The notes: generated by a model from the sequence alone, not told the origin. 64,000 nt of DNA from Symbiodinium natans (GCA_905221605.1 CAJNDS010002679.1:1053501-1117500); one strand, 5' to 3'. Positions 10,380 through 20,228 are shown, counted from the first letter of the stretch. Translations and numbers: made by a program.

Positions 10380-11470
10380 AGTCTTATACTAGCATTGCAC
10401 CATTATTGTGGTTATTGTGGTTCTGATTCTCATTATCCTGTTCTTGTGTCATTGTTGTTGTGGTCTTTGTTGCTATATGTTACTATTGTTCTTATTTTGG
10501 TTGGCGCGGGGCGACGCGCTGAACAGGAGCAACAACCAGGCGGAGGTGTGGGAGGTGAGATAGCTCGTCCAGCAAGCGGCGTTCCTTCCTGGAGCCACGC
10601 GTCAGCCCATGCTTGGACGAAATCGGCGTGCCCAACACCACGATCCCGCGCTGGGGCGACAGCTTGTCTGTCGCCCTGCCAGACATCCTCGCCCAACTTG
10701 GTGATCCCGGGCGACGGCGGGGCTTCATGGGCGGCCATGACCCGTCTCTTTTTTTTTTTCTTCGCACCTTTTTCAGCCCGCAGGAAGTGCCGGGGGTCCA
10801 CCTCTCAGCGCAGCCTACTGAGCCTACTGTCGGGGATGGGCTCCACCCCGCGTGCGTCCGTGTCTTGCCGAGGTTGGACCCGATGCCGCAATCGGTGTGC
10901 GCGTCGGCAGAGTTGTTTTTTATTCCCTTTGCGCTTTTTTGCAACTACAGACGTCGGTCAGAGGGTCGTGGCGACCTACGAACCTACGGGAGGCGCTCGC
11001 CCGGGGGCTGCCTAGTATTAGGGCAGCGGCAGGGTGGCTGAGGACCTTTCGCGAGGGGCTCGACGGTGTGTGCACGGCTTGCCGCGGACAACTCGCCAAG
11101 TTGGACGACAGACTCAGCCCGGTCTGCACGGGCCTCGTCAGTGGTGGCCCGCGCGCACGGTACAGCAGCATACGGGGTGCAAGCAAGAGAAGCTTCCAGC
11201 CCCGCATGCGCTTGTGCAGCCACGGCCGGGGGGGGGGGCCAACCCCCGGCCGTGGCGAGGCGCAGGCCAGTTCGCAGCGCAGTCCGCAGTGCGCCACGCA
11301 GACGTTGAAGCGCAGCTTGCAGCGTCAACGCGCGACAGCGCGAAGTCCGGCCTCAGCAGCGACGACCCTGTGGCCGAACTCACAGACCCCAACCGCTGGC
11401 CGCCCGCGGCTCGCTCGATCTTCGTACGTCGTGCCAACAACCCCGCGCGGGGGCAGGCCAGGGCGTGGTC
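10380..11470. other. GC-rich stretch with overlapping ORFs, no recognisable gene
   Basis: ORFs of 120-215 codons overlap on both strands (for example 10852-11499 plus and 10492-10944 minus). They are arginine-, alanine- and serine-rich shadows of GC-rich DNA and none matches a family I know. The region may be an old mobile element, but nothing shows it directly. Confidence 0.35.
11220..11255. repeat. Perfect GC hairpin, 13-bp arms
   Basis: CCACGGCCGGGGG (11220-11232) is followed after 10 bases by its exact reverse complement CCCCCGGCCGTGG (11243-11255). A stem of this GC content would be very stable in RNA or single-stranded DNA. Its role is unknown. Confidence 0.8.
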
Positions 11471-11474
11471 CCCA

Positions 11475-11526
11475 CTTGGAGGTTCATGGTACTTATTAAC
11501 CAATTATAAATTATAACTGTACTTAC
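11475..11526. repeat. Dispersed repeat, copy 1 (ACTTGGAGGTTCA...)
   Basis: Begins ACTTGGAGGTTCATGGTAC and ends near ACTGTACTTAC. A diverged copy lies at 30685-30731 in the same orientation. The sequence here is AT-rich inside GC-rich surroundings. Confidence 0.5.
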
Positions 11527-11529
11527 GAC

Positions 11530-12300
11530 TGTACTTATAACCATATTAGGACACCTAAGGGGCTTTTTAGTCTGAGTATGTCTGAGTGGGCTGCGCGGCA
11601 GGGGCAAACGCAACCGTCGCTGCAACGCCGAATGCGGGGTGCTGCGCGAGGGCATACAGCGCTGGCATCAAAGGGTCGCCTTGGTCACCGCCTTCGGATG
11701 CGATGACCGTGCCCGGCATCGTCATACCAAGCGTAGGAACTACTCTCGGCGTAGAATTGGCGCGCGTAGGGAGAGAAAAAAATAAGGCCACAGCACCGGG
11801 CGCTGAAGCAGCCCCCTCAGCATGGTTTGACGGGAAACGTGGTCGAATGCCCCAACAGAGTCAACCGGATTGTTTCCCGTGCACTGGCCGCAGTGGAGGC
11901 AGACGACGGCTTCAGTCCCAGCAAACGTGTTAAGACCGAATTGGAAGGGCAGGCACGCCTCTTGGATCCGTTTCTGATATGAAGCGGCCGTACACTGGGG
12001 CGAAACTTTTGATTAAGGCGTCGCTTTTTTGGCGTTTACATGGGATTCAGTGGTTCGCTGTATCTGACATATTGATTTGTAATACAAGATAATACAAGTT
12101 TTTTTGTCCCGCGCGCCTTTTTCCGCAGGATGTCCTCGTGGGGGTCGGGGGTCGGGGGGGACGGGCTTCACCTCCACGGCGGCACGCGGCGGTCCCAGCG
12201 GGCATGTGCAGGTCAGGCACGGCAGCATCGCCGTTTCATCCGTTGCTCTCGCCCGCAAGGGGGATGAGCTAGTTGTTGTACTAGTTGTTGAATTGCACTC
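11530..12300. other. No recognisable gene
   Basis: Short ORFs on both strands without motifs; alternating GC-rich and AT-rich patches. Confidence 0.35.
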
Positions 12301-12329
12301 CCCGTTGTGAAATTCGCAAGGCGACCCAG

Positions 12330-12420
12330 GGTGGATTCGAACCACGTGCTACTCACGATACTCTGCCCTGCAGAGCCGTTACAGTCTCCACCTGCGCAAC
12401 CCGGTTCAACTCCGGGATAG
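12330..12420. repeat. tRNA-derived-looking sequence: opposed B-box/T-arm motifs
   Basis: The minus strand reads GGTTCGAATCC (12333-12343), an exact RNA polymerase III B-box. The plus strand reads CCCGG-TTCAACT-CCGGG (12400-12416), a perfect 5-bp T-arm with a 7-base loop. Neither has the matching acceptor stem upstream, so these are not intact tRNA genes. They may be tRNA-related SINE material; the plus-strand T-arm is part of the 170-bp repeat. Confidence 0.4.
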
Positions 12421-12545
12421 TGCTTTGGTATATCGCTCCGTGGCACCGGGGCCAAGGGGTGATGCAGCAACACTTGCTGCTTGGATGCAGAGGAACACCT
12501 CTCTGCATCCCCTTCACCGCCAGCACCTAGCGGTTTGAACCACCC
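12376..12545 (+). repeat. 170-bp direct repeat, copy 1
   Basis: Aligns without gaps to 12845-13014 with only two mismatches that I can see (offset 469 bp). A 17-bp motif, CTCTGCCCTGCAGAGCC, precedes both copies, directly here and about 30 bp further away in copy 2. Contains the T-arm-like motif. No coding function is apparent. Confidence 0.9.
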
Positions 12546-12660
12546 CACGGTTTGAACCACCCGGTTCCACACCACGAAACGAGTCGCACCTACGTGCGCA
12601 ACCCCATAAGGACTGGGTTACTCCACTGGAGGCCGAGTCCGAACAGGGCGGGTGGGTGGG

Positions 12661-12774
12661 CAAAATCAACAGCTGCCTGCCGTTTTGGGTCACACTCGAA
12701 CCAAAATGTCACGCAGCAGCAAATAAGGAATGATACATGCACACCCATGCCTGCCAAACACGATGCATGGTTAA
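12661..12774 (+). repeat. 114-bp inverted repeat, left copy
   Basis: The reverse complement of 22403-22516 matches this segment over 114 bp without gaps, with about seven mismatches (near 94%). Similarity stops sharply at both ends. It lies just outside the 3' end of the 13-20 kb retroelement, and its partner lies beyond the LINE block. Confidence 0.85.
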
Positions 12775-12844
12775 CATTCCTACTTGCATCACTACACTCT
12801 GCCCTGCAGAGCCCTCGGTCTCTCTTTTTCAAACACCGCGCACA

Positions 12845-13014
12845 CCGTTACAGTCTCCACCTGTGCAACCCGGTTCAACTCCGGGATAGTGCTTTGGTAT
12901 ATCGCTCCGTGGCACCGGGGCCGAGGGGTGATGCAGCAACACTTGCTGCTTGGATGCAGAGGAACACCTCTCTGCATCCCCTTCACCGCCAGCACCTAGC
13001 GGTTTGAACCACCC
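12845..13014 (+). repeat. 170-bp direct repeat, copy 2
   Basis: Second copy of 12376-12545, directly downstream (in minus-strand sense) of the RNase H ORF. Relative to copy 1 it has an extra segment of about 31-33 bp (about 12814-12846) between its CTCTGCCCTGCAGAGCC motif and the body. It may be a terminal or subterminal repeat of the retroelement. Confidence 0.85.
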
Positions 13015-13048
13015 AAGGCACTCCCACACTCCCATCCCCAAAGCACTC

Positions 13049-13639
13049 TCACAGGAAAAGGAAGACTGTCGACACTGCGCTGAATGGTAGAGACCAAAGA
13101 ATTGTGGGAAAGGTAGCCACACTAGGGGAAAAACCCCTCCGGTGTAACCATGGATCGCAGAGTCCTACACGGCTCACCGCGTCCGCCCAGCTACTCTTGG
13201 AGGGAACATATTCCCAGAAAATGGATGTTCGAAGAGTGAACAAGGCCACATGTATGAGGTGGGCTAGGCGTTCAAGGTCCGGCGAGCTTGAGCGCCCTCG
13301 GATAAGCGCCATAAGCGCTGCCACGTTGTCAATGTACCAATAGCCGCGCCTTCCCCGGAAAGATTCGGCACGCACCACCAGCCCGTAGAAAACCATGGCC
13401 AATTCCAACTGGGCGATCTTATGCTCGCCTGGTGCGAACAAGGCGTAGAGCTCTGAGTTAACTACAGCTGCGAAGCTCTCGCGCTTCTCTGGCTCGTCCA
13501 ACCAAACGATGTGGAAGCCTCCAGTCCCTTGCCCCGGCACGTCTTCGGCTGCGTCGCTCGCAGCAAGAAACCTTGGAAGTGGCCGAGGGAAGAGATCAAA
13601 TTCGCGCTCTGGTCGCACTGCCAACACCGCTAAGATCAT
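13049..13639 (-). CDS. RNase H-like domain of the retroelement
   Basis: RNase H would remove RNA from the RNA-DNA hybrid. The ORF contains IAQLELAMVFYGL (acidic E), a Y-I-D-N-V-A-ALMALIRGRS segment (second carboxylate) and FWEYVPSKSSWADAVSRVG (W..vps..N.ADa.SR, third carboxylate), the arrangement of retroelement RNase H. It follows the reverse transcriptase ORF with a change of frame and ends near 13049, where the 170-bp repeat begins soon after. The last 20 or so residues are hydrophobic and probably read-through. Confidence 0.65.
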   Translation of the reverse strand: MILAVLAVRPEREFDLFPRPLPRFLAASDAAEDVPGQGTGGFHIVWLDEPEKRESFAAVVNSELYALFAPGEHKIAQLELAMVFYGLVVRAESFRGRRGYWYIDNVAALMALIRGRSSSPDLERLAHLIHVALFTLRTSIFWEYVPSKSSWADAVSRVGLCDPWLHRRGFSPSVATFPTILWSLPFSAVSTVFLFL

Positions 13640-13652
13640 CTGCAGACTGGAT

Positions 13653-14807
13653 TCATGGGGTCAACTCCCGACCTGTCCCATCTGCTCTCTCGCGGATAGA
13701 GCGCAGGCCTCCGGCTCCCACTCTCCCGCACATGCCCTGCTCCAAGAAGTTGCACGTACCATACAGCTTGGATGCCTGGCCTGCAGAGAGCAACCCGGAC
13801 GAGAGGCTAGTTGCTACCATATCCTGTACCTTCTGCAGCAGACGCTCACGCACAAAGAACTTGACGCGCCCACTTTGCAAGGCCTGGGAAAAGTCAAAAT
13901 CGAGGCCTAGAAATGTGCCTGTTGGTGCCATCGCTTGCCGCTTATCTAGTGCAAAGGGGGAGCCCAACATAGAGTTCAGCTCGGAAAAGGCCGCTTGCCC
14001 CGATCCTCTGGATAACTGCCAATCTGTCAAGTGGGAATCGTCGAAATAGAGGGAGACGAGGATGCCGAGCAATCTACGCCCCAATGCTTCGACGGCACGG
14101 CTGTAGCGATTGACGCTAGTGACAGCTAACGGGAGGCCAAACAGCAATCCAGAGTAGAGCTGGTAAGCGGGTTGGCACCATTCCTGATGCCACCAGACCA
14201 CCACACATGCCAAACTCGCCCGATGGGACATGGGGCAGCGGCGATAAGCGTCGGGCCAATCCTCACCCCCGCCCTCCAGCGCATCAACTCGCTGGGCTTC
14301 CTCCAACTCGGAGGTAGACAACTGACGCAAGAGAACGGCTGCATGCTGAGCGGACCTCAACGGTGAGCACAGGACCAACTTATTAGGATCTGAGCTAAGC
14401 TCCGACTGGCCTCCAGCATCGGCGTTGTCAATCACCCTTTGTTTGCCACTGCTTTGCGTAATAGCGCATCTGGGGATTAGACGAAACTGCTCTCCCCTGA
14501 CCGCTCTCAGTAGCTCCGGATACTGCAGCGGCTTAGAACAGAAGCCGTTCTCAGCATCCTTCAAGCTTTGAGCTAAAAGGAAGGTGTCGTCCTTTCCTGG
14601 TCGCAGACTGGCTTGGATACGGCTGTTGCGGGCCTCCACATCTTGAAAGATCTCGTCCGGGCCTATCGGCCTGGAACCCTGCCACGGGAAAACTCCATAG
14701 TATGGGGCCGTCCCACGGCTGCCATGCCTTCGATGAAAGCCTGGGGTAACGACAAGTCCCCCCACGACACCAAGAGCAACAGTAGGGCGAGAAGTCTCCA
14801 AGCGCAC
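13653..14807 (-). CDS. Reverse transcriptase of the retroelement
   Basis: A continuous 384-codon ORF with an RT palm: basic SGKQRVIDNADAGG before motif A, motif A as DWPDAYRRCPM (D and A-Y), motif B as GLLFGLPLAVTSVNRYSR, motif C as LYFDDS, then TFLGLDFDF in the thumb. FDD in motif C and the FG....A....NR pattern fit DIRS/gypsy-side RTs rather than LINEs. All catalytic aspartates are present, so this is the best-preserved part. A second frame (14551-15231) supplies the preceding region, so at least one frameshift separates them. Confidence 0.75.
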   Translation of the reverse strand: MRLETSRPTVALGVVGGLVVTPGFHRRHGSRGTAPYYGVFPWQGSRPIGPDEIFQDVEARNSRIQASLRPGKDDTFLLAQSLKDAENGFCSKPLQYPELLRAVRGEQFRLIPRCAITQSSGKQRVIDNADAGGQSELSSDPNKLVLCSPLRSAQHAAVLLRQLSTSELEEAQRVDALEGGGEDWPDAYRRCPMSHRASLACVVVWWHQEWCQPAYQLYSGLLFGLPLAVTSVNRYSRAVEALGRRLLGILVSLYFDDSHLTDWQLSRGSGQAAFSELNSMLGSPFALDKRQAMAPTGTFLGLDFDFSQALQSGRVKFFVRERLLQKVQDMVATSLSSGLLSAGQASKLYGTCNFLEQGMCGRVGAGGLRSIRERADGTGRELTP

Positions 14808-15231
14808 TCACAGCGACCCGCCGCGACTGTCGGAGAGTCACCTCCGCAGCAAACTGCAGATCGAGATCGAGAACGGGTTCGGCCTCAAATGGGGTAGGGT
14901 AGTGGGCCAGGTCCCTGGCCAAATCAAAATGCTCGTCAGGGCGCAGGCCGAAAGGCAGCACTGGGGGCAGGGCAGCTCTGTGCGCCATACCACCTGCTTG
15001 CTGATGCTGCGCATTCCGCTGCCACTGCCTCTGCTGGGCACTGACCATCTGCGGCAGCAGGGGGCCGTCCCACGGCAGATCCTGCGCTCGACACCACTGC
15101 GGAAAAGAGGTGAAGAGCGGACTGTTGATGAGGTCCTCAACCAAAGACAAGCGGAAATCTTGAAGGAGGTTTGGCGAGAAGAGGGACTTGAATGCGCTGG
15201 TCACTGCATCTTGGTGCAAGTACGGGACCAC
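14551..15231 (-). CDS. N-terminal region of the reverse transcriptase polyprotein
   Basis: ORF in another frame immediately upstream of, and overlapping, the RT ORF. It contains FGLRPDEHFDLARDLAHYPTP and LDLDLQFAAEV, the amphipathic pre-RT region that dinoflagellate elements of this type carry. The downstream half of the ORF overlaps the RT frame and is a shadow. No catalytic residues are expected here. Confidence 0.5.
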   Translation of the reverse strand: MVPYLHQDAVTSAFKSLFSPNLLQDFRLSLVEDLINSPLFTSFPQWCRAQDLPWDGPLLPQMVSAQQRQWQRNAQHQQAGGMAHRAALPPVLPFGLRPDEHFDLARDLAHYPTPFEAEPVLDLDLQFAAEVTLRQSRRVAVSALGDFSPYCCSWCRGGTCRYPRLSSKAWQPWDGPILWSFPVAGFQADRPGRDLSRCGGPQQPYPSQSATRKGRHLPFSSKLEGC

Positions 15232-15240
15232 GGCCCCCCA

Positions 15241-15640
15241 CTAGAGTAGACAACGCTCCAGCTGCTGCCGCGAGGACGACTCTCCGTCGCAATCCCCGAT
15301 GCCTGCGCCCCGGCCGTCCCGGCATCCTGCGCTCGCTGCCAACACATCCGCTTCGCAGGCTTGGGACAGGGGACAGTCGCAGGCCAACACTCGACCCTCG
15401 AGAGACCTGAGTTCATTGCGCATGTGGCTCATGACGTGTTCCGTGAAGAGCGGGAGCCAGTCGTCTACCCCGCAGTTGAATCCTGGAACAAACGGACAAG
15501 CCCACTGCGTGACTGGCAGCCCACATACACGTGGTCCGCCGGCAGGGTCTTGTCGGGCTGCAGGACCGACTGTACCTCTGTTCGGCGCGGTACGCGCGCC
15601 GCCTCCCCCGGGTCGAGTGGCTTGAGCCCTAAGGAGATGG
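15241..15640 (-). CDS. DUF4326-like Cys-rich domain of the retroelement
   Basis: Two frames combine: ADHVYVGCQS at about 15540, then TQWACPFVPG, LFTEHVMSHM and RSLEGRVLACDCP..QACEADVL (15241-15693 frame). The layout (small beta start, W..PF, then L.GR.L.C.CP...C.aDvL) resembles the bacterial/phage DUF4326 fold, whose function is unknown. The paired Cys motif suggests metal binding. At least one frameshift occurs. Placement between a methyltransferase-like domain and RT is unusual for a retroelement. Confidence 0.4.
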
Positions 15641-16392
15641 CCAGCGGCGCCATGGCCCACTCGCGCAACGCTCGCAGATCCAACTGCAGCCAATGTTCGC
15701 GGCGGCCGACCGTCTGCACCGCTGGTCCGTGGGGCACATGGAGTTTAGCCCAGCCGGTTCTGCACGCCCACCAACTTGCTGAAACTGCAACGTGGAATGC
15801 TAGAGGGGCTGTATGATGCTGCCCATTTCCCAAGGTTCCCACTCTGCTGGGTCGTGGGTATGGTGGCACTTCAGCGACGGCCCCTGGGTCAACTCCCAGA
15901 GATTGTGCCGCAGGCGCTGCGCCTTACGGCGCGCCCCCATGAAGCAGCATGCGTGGTAATCGGTGTCGAACCATTGTCCCGACGCCAACATCGCCTTTTC
16001 CTGCGGCAAATGCCACTGCAAGCTGTTGCGGGGATTCTCGCGCAAGGCTCCACCCCCACGATCCACCACCTGCTGCTGCACAAACTTATAGGCCACGTTG
16101 TCTCGCCCAGCCCTGGAAGCCCCATCGGATGTTCTTCACTCCGGAGCGGTCTCAGCGCTTCTGGATGTGGCCCTATATCTCGAGCAATCTCCCTTGCTCT
16201 AGACTTGGTGCTGCAATCGATGGCTGCCAACACCAGGCATGCCTGATCCACAGCCTGCTGCACCAAAGGCTGGCATTCAGCCGACGCCAGATCGTGGCTA
16301 GGGTCGAGCACCAAATCCACCGGGGCGCACTTCCAGCCACAATACAGCAATGCCTTCGTCAACGGCGCGTTGCCACCGCACATGAGGTCCAC
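15640..16392 (-). CDS. Methyltransferase-like domain of the retroelement
   Basis: Starts DLMCGGNAPLTKALLYCGW (motif-I-like D.xCG.....al...G), followed by ValDLVLDPSHD-type acidic strand and LAAIDCSTKSRAREI (an S/C-rich motif in the position of a cytosine-methylase motif IV). After a frameshift come ENPRNSLQW (motif-VI-like ENP) and YHACCFMGARRKAQRLRHN then HHTHDPAEW, then a further segment in the 15465-15869 frame. Retroelements with methyltransferases are known (DIRS elements; cytosine methyltransferases captured by retrotransposons, including in Symbiodinium). Whether this one methylates DNA is inference. The frame breaks at least twice. Confidence 0.45.
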
Positions 16393-16442
16393 TGCTACTG
16401 GCTGGCCGTCCTCTGACTCCTCATGGGGGCCGTCTGTCTCCC

Positions 16443-17590
16443 CTAATGCCCCCTCACCCCCCTCAGGGCCCCCTCATGGCTTCGCGGGAACCCGGCATGA
16501 AGCCGCACCATGGCCTGGCGATGGAAGTCAGTGCATAGGCGTGTCCCGTCTTTCAACACGGCTGCTGTCTTCTTCCCTGCTACCATGGGTCCCTCGCGAA
16601 ACTTGGACTGGCCTGGGATCACCAGCTGCTCCTTGTTTGCTGCGCTTGCCGCGGGCTGCTCCAGGACAGCATGGCCTGGGGTTGGACTAGACACTGTCCA
16701 GCGGGCGTCTCTCGCCTCCATGACTTGCTTGATGACCAACCCCAGAGAGTCTGTGCTTTCACGAAATCTTGTAACCCACTCGCTACGCTCTTCGGTGTCC
16801 TTGGCCTGCAACCACGCCAGCCTACGACCTGCTGGCAATGGCAAAGTGCACTTCTTGGCTCGATAGTAATATGCCAGCACTGTGTCCAAAGGCACACCAA
16901 CAAATTCAACCGACGCTGCTCCCACTTGGTTAGATCCACGCCAGGCAGTGCCTCCACTCCGGCCATGGCATATGCCAGCAAAAGCGTATGCAGCTTGTCG
17001 AGGTAGGTGTTCTCGTCATGCACTCCTGTATCTTCTGCTTCCACCTCCTCGGTCCAGAGGTTGTCTCCCACTTTGCGCTTCTTTTGCACGGTGGTGAGCT
17101 GGAACTGTAGATTACGCACCTTCCAGATAGGGTACACGCACAACATGCGCTTGGCGATCTCCCGCGAGACTCTGGACAGCAGCGAGTCTGCTGGAAGAAG
17201 GAAATCGCAAACGATACCGCTTCCAAAAGGATTGTTTGTCATTGCGAAGCTCCCCATCTTCGAGTAGCGAATCAAGGTCGGCAAGTGTGACTTTGGACCT
17301 GTCCTGTTCGGCTTGGGTAAAATAAAGGCGCACCGCTTGCCATGCACGACGCATGCGGGCTGTCTGAATGATCGTGGCGTCACCCAAACCCAACTTAGTG
17401 ATCCACCGACCCACATGCTCCTCACTGTCGAAAAAGATAACGCAACTCCTCCAAGCGGGTCACTCCCTCGGACTCATTACGCTTTGTGACTTCAGACGCG
17501 AGACTAAAGTTAGCAGCTAAAGTGGCAAGGGCAGCCTTGAAATCCCCCCCGTCACGCGGGACCCACGGCTGAGCCAGCACCAAGTCACTC
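16443..17590 (-). pseudogene. Gag-like block, frameshifted
   Basis: Open pieces in three or four frames join in order: LATLAANFSLASEV (about 17540), RWITKLGLGDATII then ARMRRAWQAVRLYF and SFWKRYRLRFP (17414-17220), LLSRVSREIAKRMLCVYP to LDKLHTLLLAYAMAGVE (17200-16940), and FVGVPLDTVLAYYYRAKKC to WVTRFRESTDSLG (16920-16700), ending KDGTRLCTDFH. Helical and basic, without catalytic motifs, it sits where a Gag/nucleocapsid would be. At least three frameshifts make it non-functional as it stands. Confidence 0.5.
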
Positions 17591-17599
17591 TTGGAGGCC

Positions 17600-18050
17600 T
17601 ACGCCCTCTGAGCTTCTCTCCAGGTCCCACCTGGAGCACGCTCGCCAGGTCCCTCCTGGCTTGCTTGAATGTACCTCATCCAAGCCAAAATGCCACATTT
17701 AAGAACAGCACTGGTGCCTGCCACACACTTGCTCATGCAAGGAATCTCTCATGCGCAATGCTCACATGGAATCAACAAGCAGGCAACCCTCAGCAGCGCA
17801 TTCACTGTATGGCGTCATGCAACGCTACTGATCTGGCAGGCACTCACAGAGGCTGTCTAAATGCAACGGCCTTTTCTCATCTATGCTCGCGTGACACTGG
17901 GACTCAAGTACGAAAAGCTGACCAGGCGGCGACGAGCCGATCCGAAGACTTATGCCCGACGCAAAACTGAAGCACACATGTGCAGGCCCGCAAGCTCTGA
18001 TTCGTAGGTCACGCTAGCTCGTTGGGGCAATACACTTTGGGCCATTCACC
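17600..18050. other. Spacer inside the retroelement, no recognised domain
   Basis: About 450 bp between the Gag-like block and the upstream pieces. Short plus-strand ORFs only; no motif seen on either strand. Confidence 0.4.
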
Positions 18051-18053
18051 CGA

Positions 18054-18639
18054 TCATGGAGACTGCCATCGGGCCAGACTGAAACAACGTCTGCGCTGCT
18101 CTTTCTGCCACGCAAAGGCTTCGAACTTGTCCAAAGCGCGCATCGGGGATACTAAGCTGCGAGCGCCCGCAACTTGGCGACGCTGACAGAGGGTCACTCC
18201 CCCTTCAGTCTCTAGGTGGAGCAACGAGTTCCTGGACGCAATGTAGGCTACCGGCACCGGAGGCTCCCAAATTGGTCTTCCGCACCGCCTTTTCCTCCGC
18301 AATGGAACGATTCTGTCAGCGAACCTTGTCCAGCTCCACGTCGCGGAGGGCCTTGACGTGCTCCTCAGCCTCTCGAAGGGACTCTCCCATCAAGATTGCT
18401 CTGCATGTCACGGCTACCAAGACGTGCCGCCCCTCCCACAGCGTATGCTTGATGAGGGGGAAGAGCTCTGCGAAGGCTTCGTCGCGCCCATAGGACGGGG
18501 TCACATTGAACTGGCGCACCAGCGCGTTGGGCAAGTTGATGCCTTGCCTCGCCGGCGCCGACCTGAAGGTCCACCTCCGGAAAGTTGGCCCGGTTGTCCT
18601 GTGTTGGGAGGGCGGACAGCAGCAAGCGACCTCCCGCAC
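18054..18639 (-). pseudogene. Phosphatase-like and following conserved piece of the retroelement
   Basis: The ORF 18639-18316 has LIKHTLWEGRHVLVAV followed by CRAIL and EAEEHVKALRDVEL. This resembles the end of a dual-specificity-phosphatase fold (G..VLVHC..G.HR...), but the HCxxGxxR loop is missing, as if deleted. The next ORF (18302-18054) has YIASRNSLLHL, GGVTLCQRRQ and FEAFAW, a segment that seems to follow it in the same element. Without the Cys loop no phosphatase activity is expected. Assignment is weak. Confidence 0.3.
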
Positions 18640-18707
18640 GACTCTGCTAGACGGTGGTTGGGATCTGCAAGGCCTCCCTCGTGCCAGCTAAAGCCAGGCT
18701 GCGCTCC

Positions 18708-19339
18708 TCACCGATGCAGGTCGGCTCTTTGGCTTAGCTCCTGCGACCCCAGGCCCCGACTTGGAACGAGGCATGGCCTTGGCGGCCGCGCCGGCTGCGC
18801 CGACTTAGCTGCGAAGCCCACCGGCGCCTTCTTGACCCTGATCTCCGCCTTGGGCACCCGAGGCATAGGCTTAACCTTCACCTCTCCTAGGCCCTCCATG
18901 GCTGCTGCATTGCGCTTCCTGGCAGCCGAAGACGGCGGATACCGCGGCTCCGGAACTTTACTGGAGCTCGCCGAGGGACTCTCGCGCCTGTCGCTCGAGC
19001 CCGGCTCTTCGCGCCGCACCTCACTGGCCGGCATCAAGTTGTAGGCGCCTTGGCGGGCGGTGGGACTGGACGCGGAACATCCTCTGGCTTCATGGTTGTC
19101 GCGGCAGTCCTTCCCCGCGTGTCTGCCGCCGCACACACGACTCGACCGCAGGACAGCGGCGCATGGAAGGCCTTCTTTCGAGCAGGACCTGGGAAGCTCG
19201 CCGGCGCCTGCCAGACGGCGTCTCCATCCAGGCGCACTTTCTCCACCACCATGTTGCGCAGCACCGGATCATCTTGGGCAAGAAAGCTGCGGGGAGACTG
19301 CGTCCCATGATGCAAAGAGTGACAGCATGGACTGCTCAT
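18708..19339 (-). CDS. Basic, Pro/Ser-rich linker of the retroelement
   Basis: Two frames (19339-19034 and 19136-18708) encode low-complexity R/K/S/P-rich sequence with a CGGRHAGKDC-like Cys patch at its start. It lies between the recombinase-like and phosphatase-like parts. It could be nucleic-acid binding; nothing more can be said. Confidence 0.3.
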
Positions 19340-20228
19340 CCAGCTGCAACAGCAGCCCCACTGTTGGAGCTACCCTCCTCCAGCTGTAAGTTGGACGGGG
19401 GGTTCGACACCAAGGAATTCGTCCTGGGCCATCCTGGTGACTTCGTGGATTGCCCACGGGTTCCCATAAACATCGAAGCTCACGCCACACCTGAGCTGCT
19501 TACTCGGCGGCAGCTCTTTGAAGGCATCCAACCAGTGCTCGCGGCCCAGGGCCAGCCCGACATGAAGTGCGATGGCACCGCCCAGGTAAAGCCGTTTCGG
19601 TTGTGAGCCTGCTTCCCTTCTGACACCAGAAGTGGACCGTAGATCCGGTGACTGAAAGCGGTATGGATCTCTCCAAGTGCTTGTGACGCACACAACCAGC
19701 GAAGATGATCCAGTTGCCCAGGAGGCAGTTCCACCGTGGATCACCAAATTGCCATAGATCCACCACCCGAGCCTCCAGCTTGCTCAGCATGATAGGCTTT
19801 GCCACAGCTGCCTGGGAAGGTCCCTCCTTCCCGGCCTGTGCCGGCCTCGAGGGCTGCAAATCTGCCAGCTCCCATTCGAGGGACGCGTGCTTGCTGAACC
19901 AGCCATTCAACGCACGCACAGGGGCCTTAGTTCTTTGTTCCAAGAAGGCAAAGAGGTCGATCTTGTCCACATCTGCCAGACCACCAGCTCGACCTCGGAG
20001 CAACTGAAAGTGGAGGAGCTCACGCAGGGACCTCAGGCATCCATCCACTGTCGCACGCTCTGCCTCCTTCACTTTGCGCTCCGCCAACGACGAGAGGAGA
20101 GCTTTTTTTTTTTTTGACCTAGGAGATTCTTCCCGTCGGCTATGCGCCTCGGTTCGATCTCCAGGCTCGTGCGCCCCTGCTGCCTCCATGAACTGCGCCA
20201 GCTCATTCGCGGCCTCGCTTTCCGGCAA
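19270..20228 (-). pseudogene. Tyrosine-recombinase-like domain, frameshifted
   Basis: The ORF 20228-19500 starts with a charged, helical N-terminal part (core-binding-like; FLEQRTKAPVRALNGWFSKH) and continues to IIFAGCVRHKHLERSIPLS (conserved R box: an R after a helix, then strand) and TVHFWCQKGSR (the beta-hairpin lysine/glycine region). Downstream in other frames come YLGGAIALHVGLALGREHW and TYSWRRVAPTVGLLL (the box corresponding to H/Y-x-x-R). These match the order of a YR catalytic domain. The nucleophilic tyrosine could not be fixed. At least two frameshifts. Such recombinases insert circular cDNA of DIRS-type elements. Confidence 0.45.

Noticed and set aside
10395-11516. Long overlapping plus- and minus-strand ORFs
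   Set aside because: High GC keeps several frames open; no domain, no splice evidence and biased Arg/Ala/Ser composition.
12330-12420. tRNA gene on either strand
   Set aside because: T-arms are good but no complementary acceptor stem or plausible anticodon arm could be placed at the right distance.
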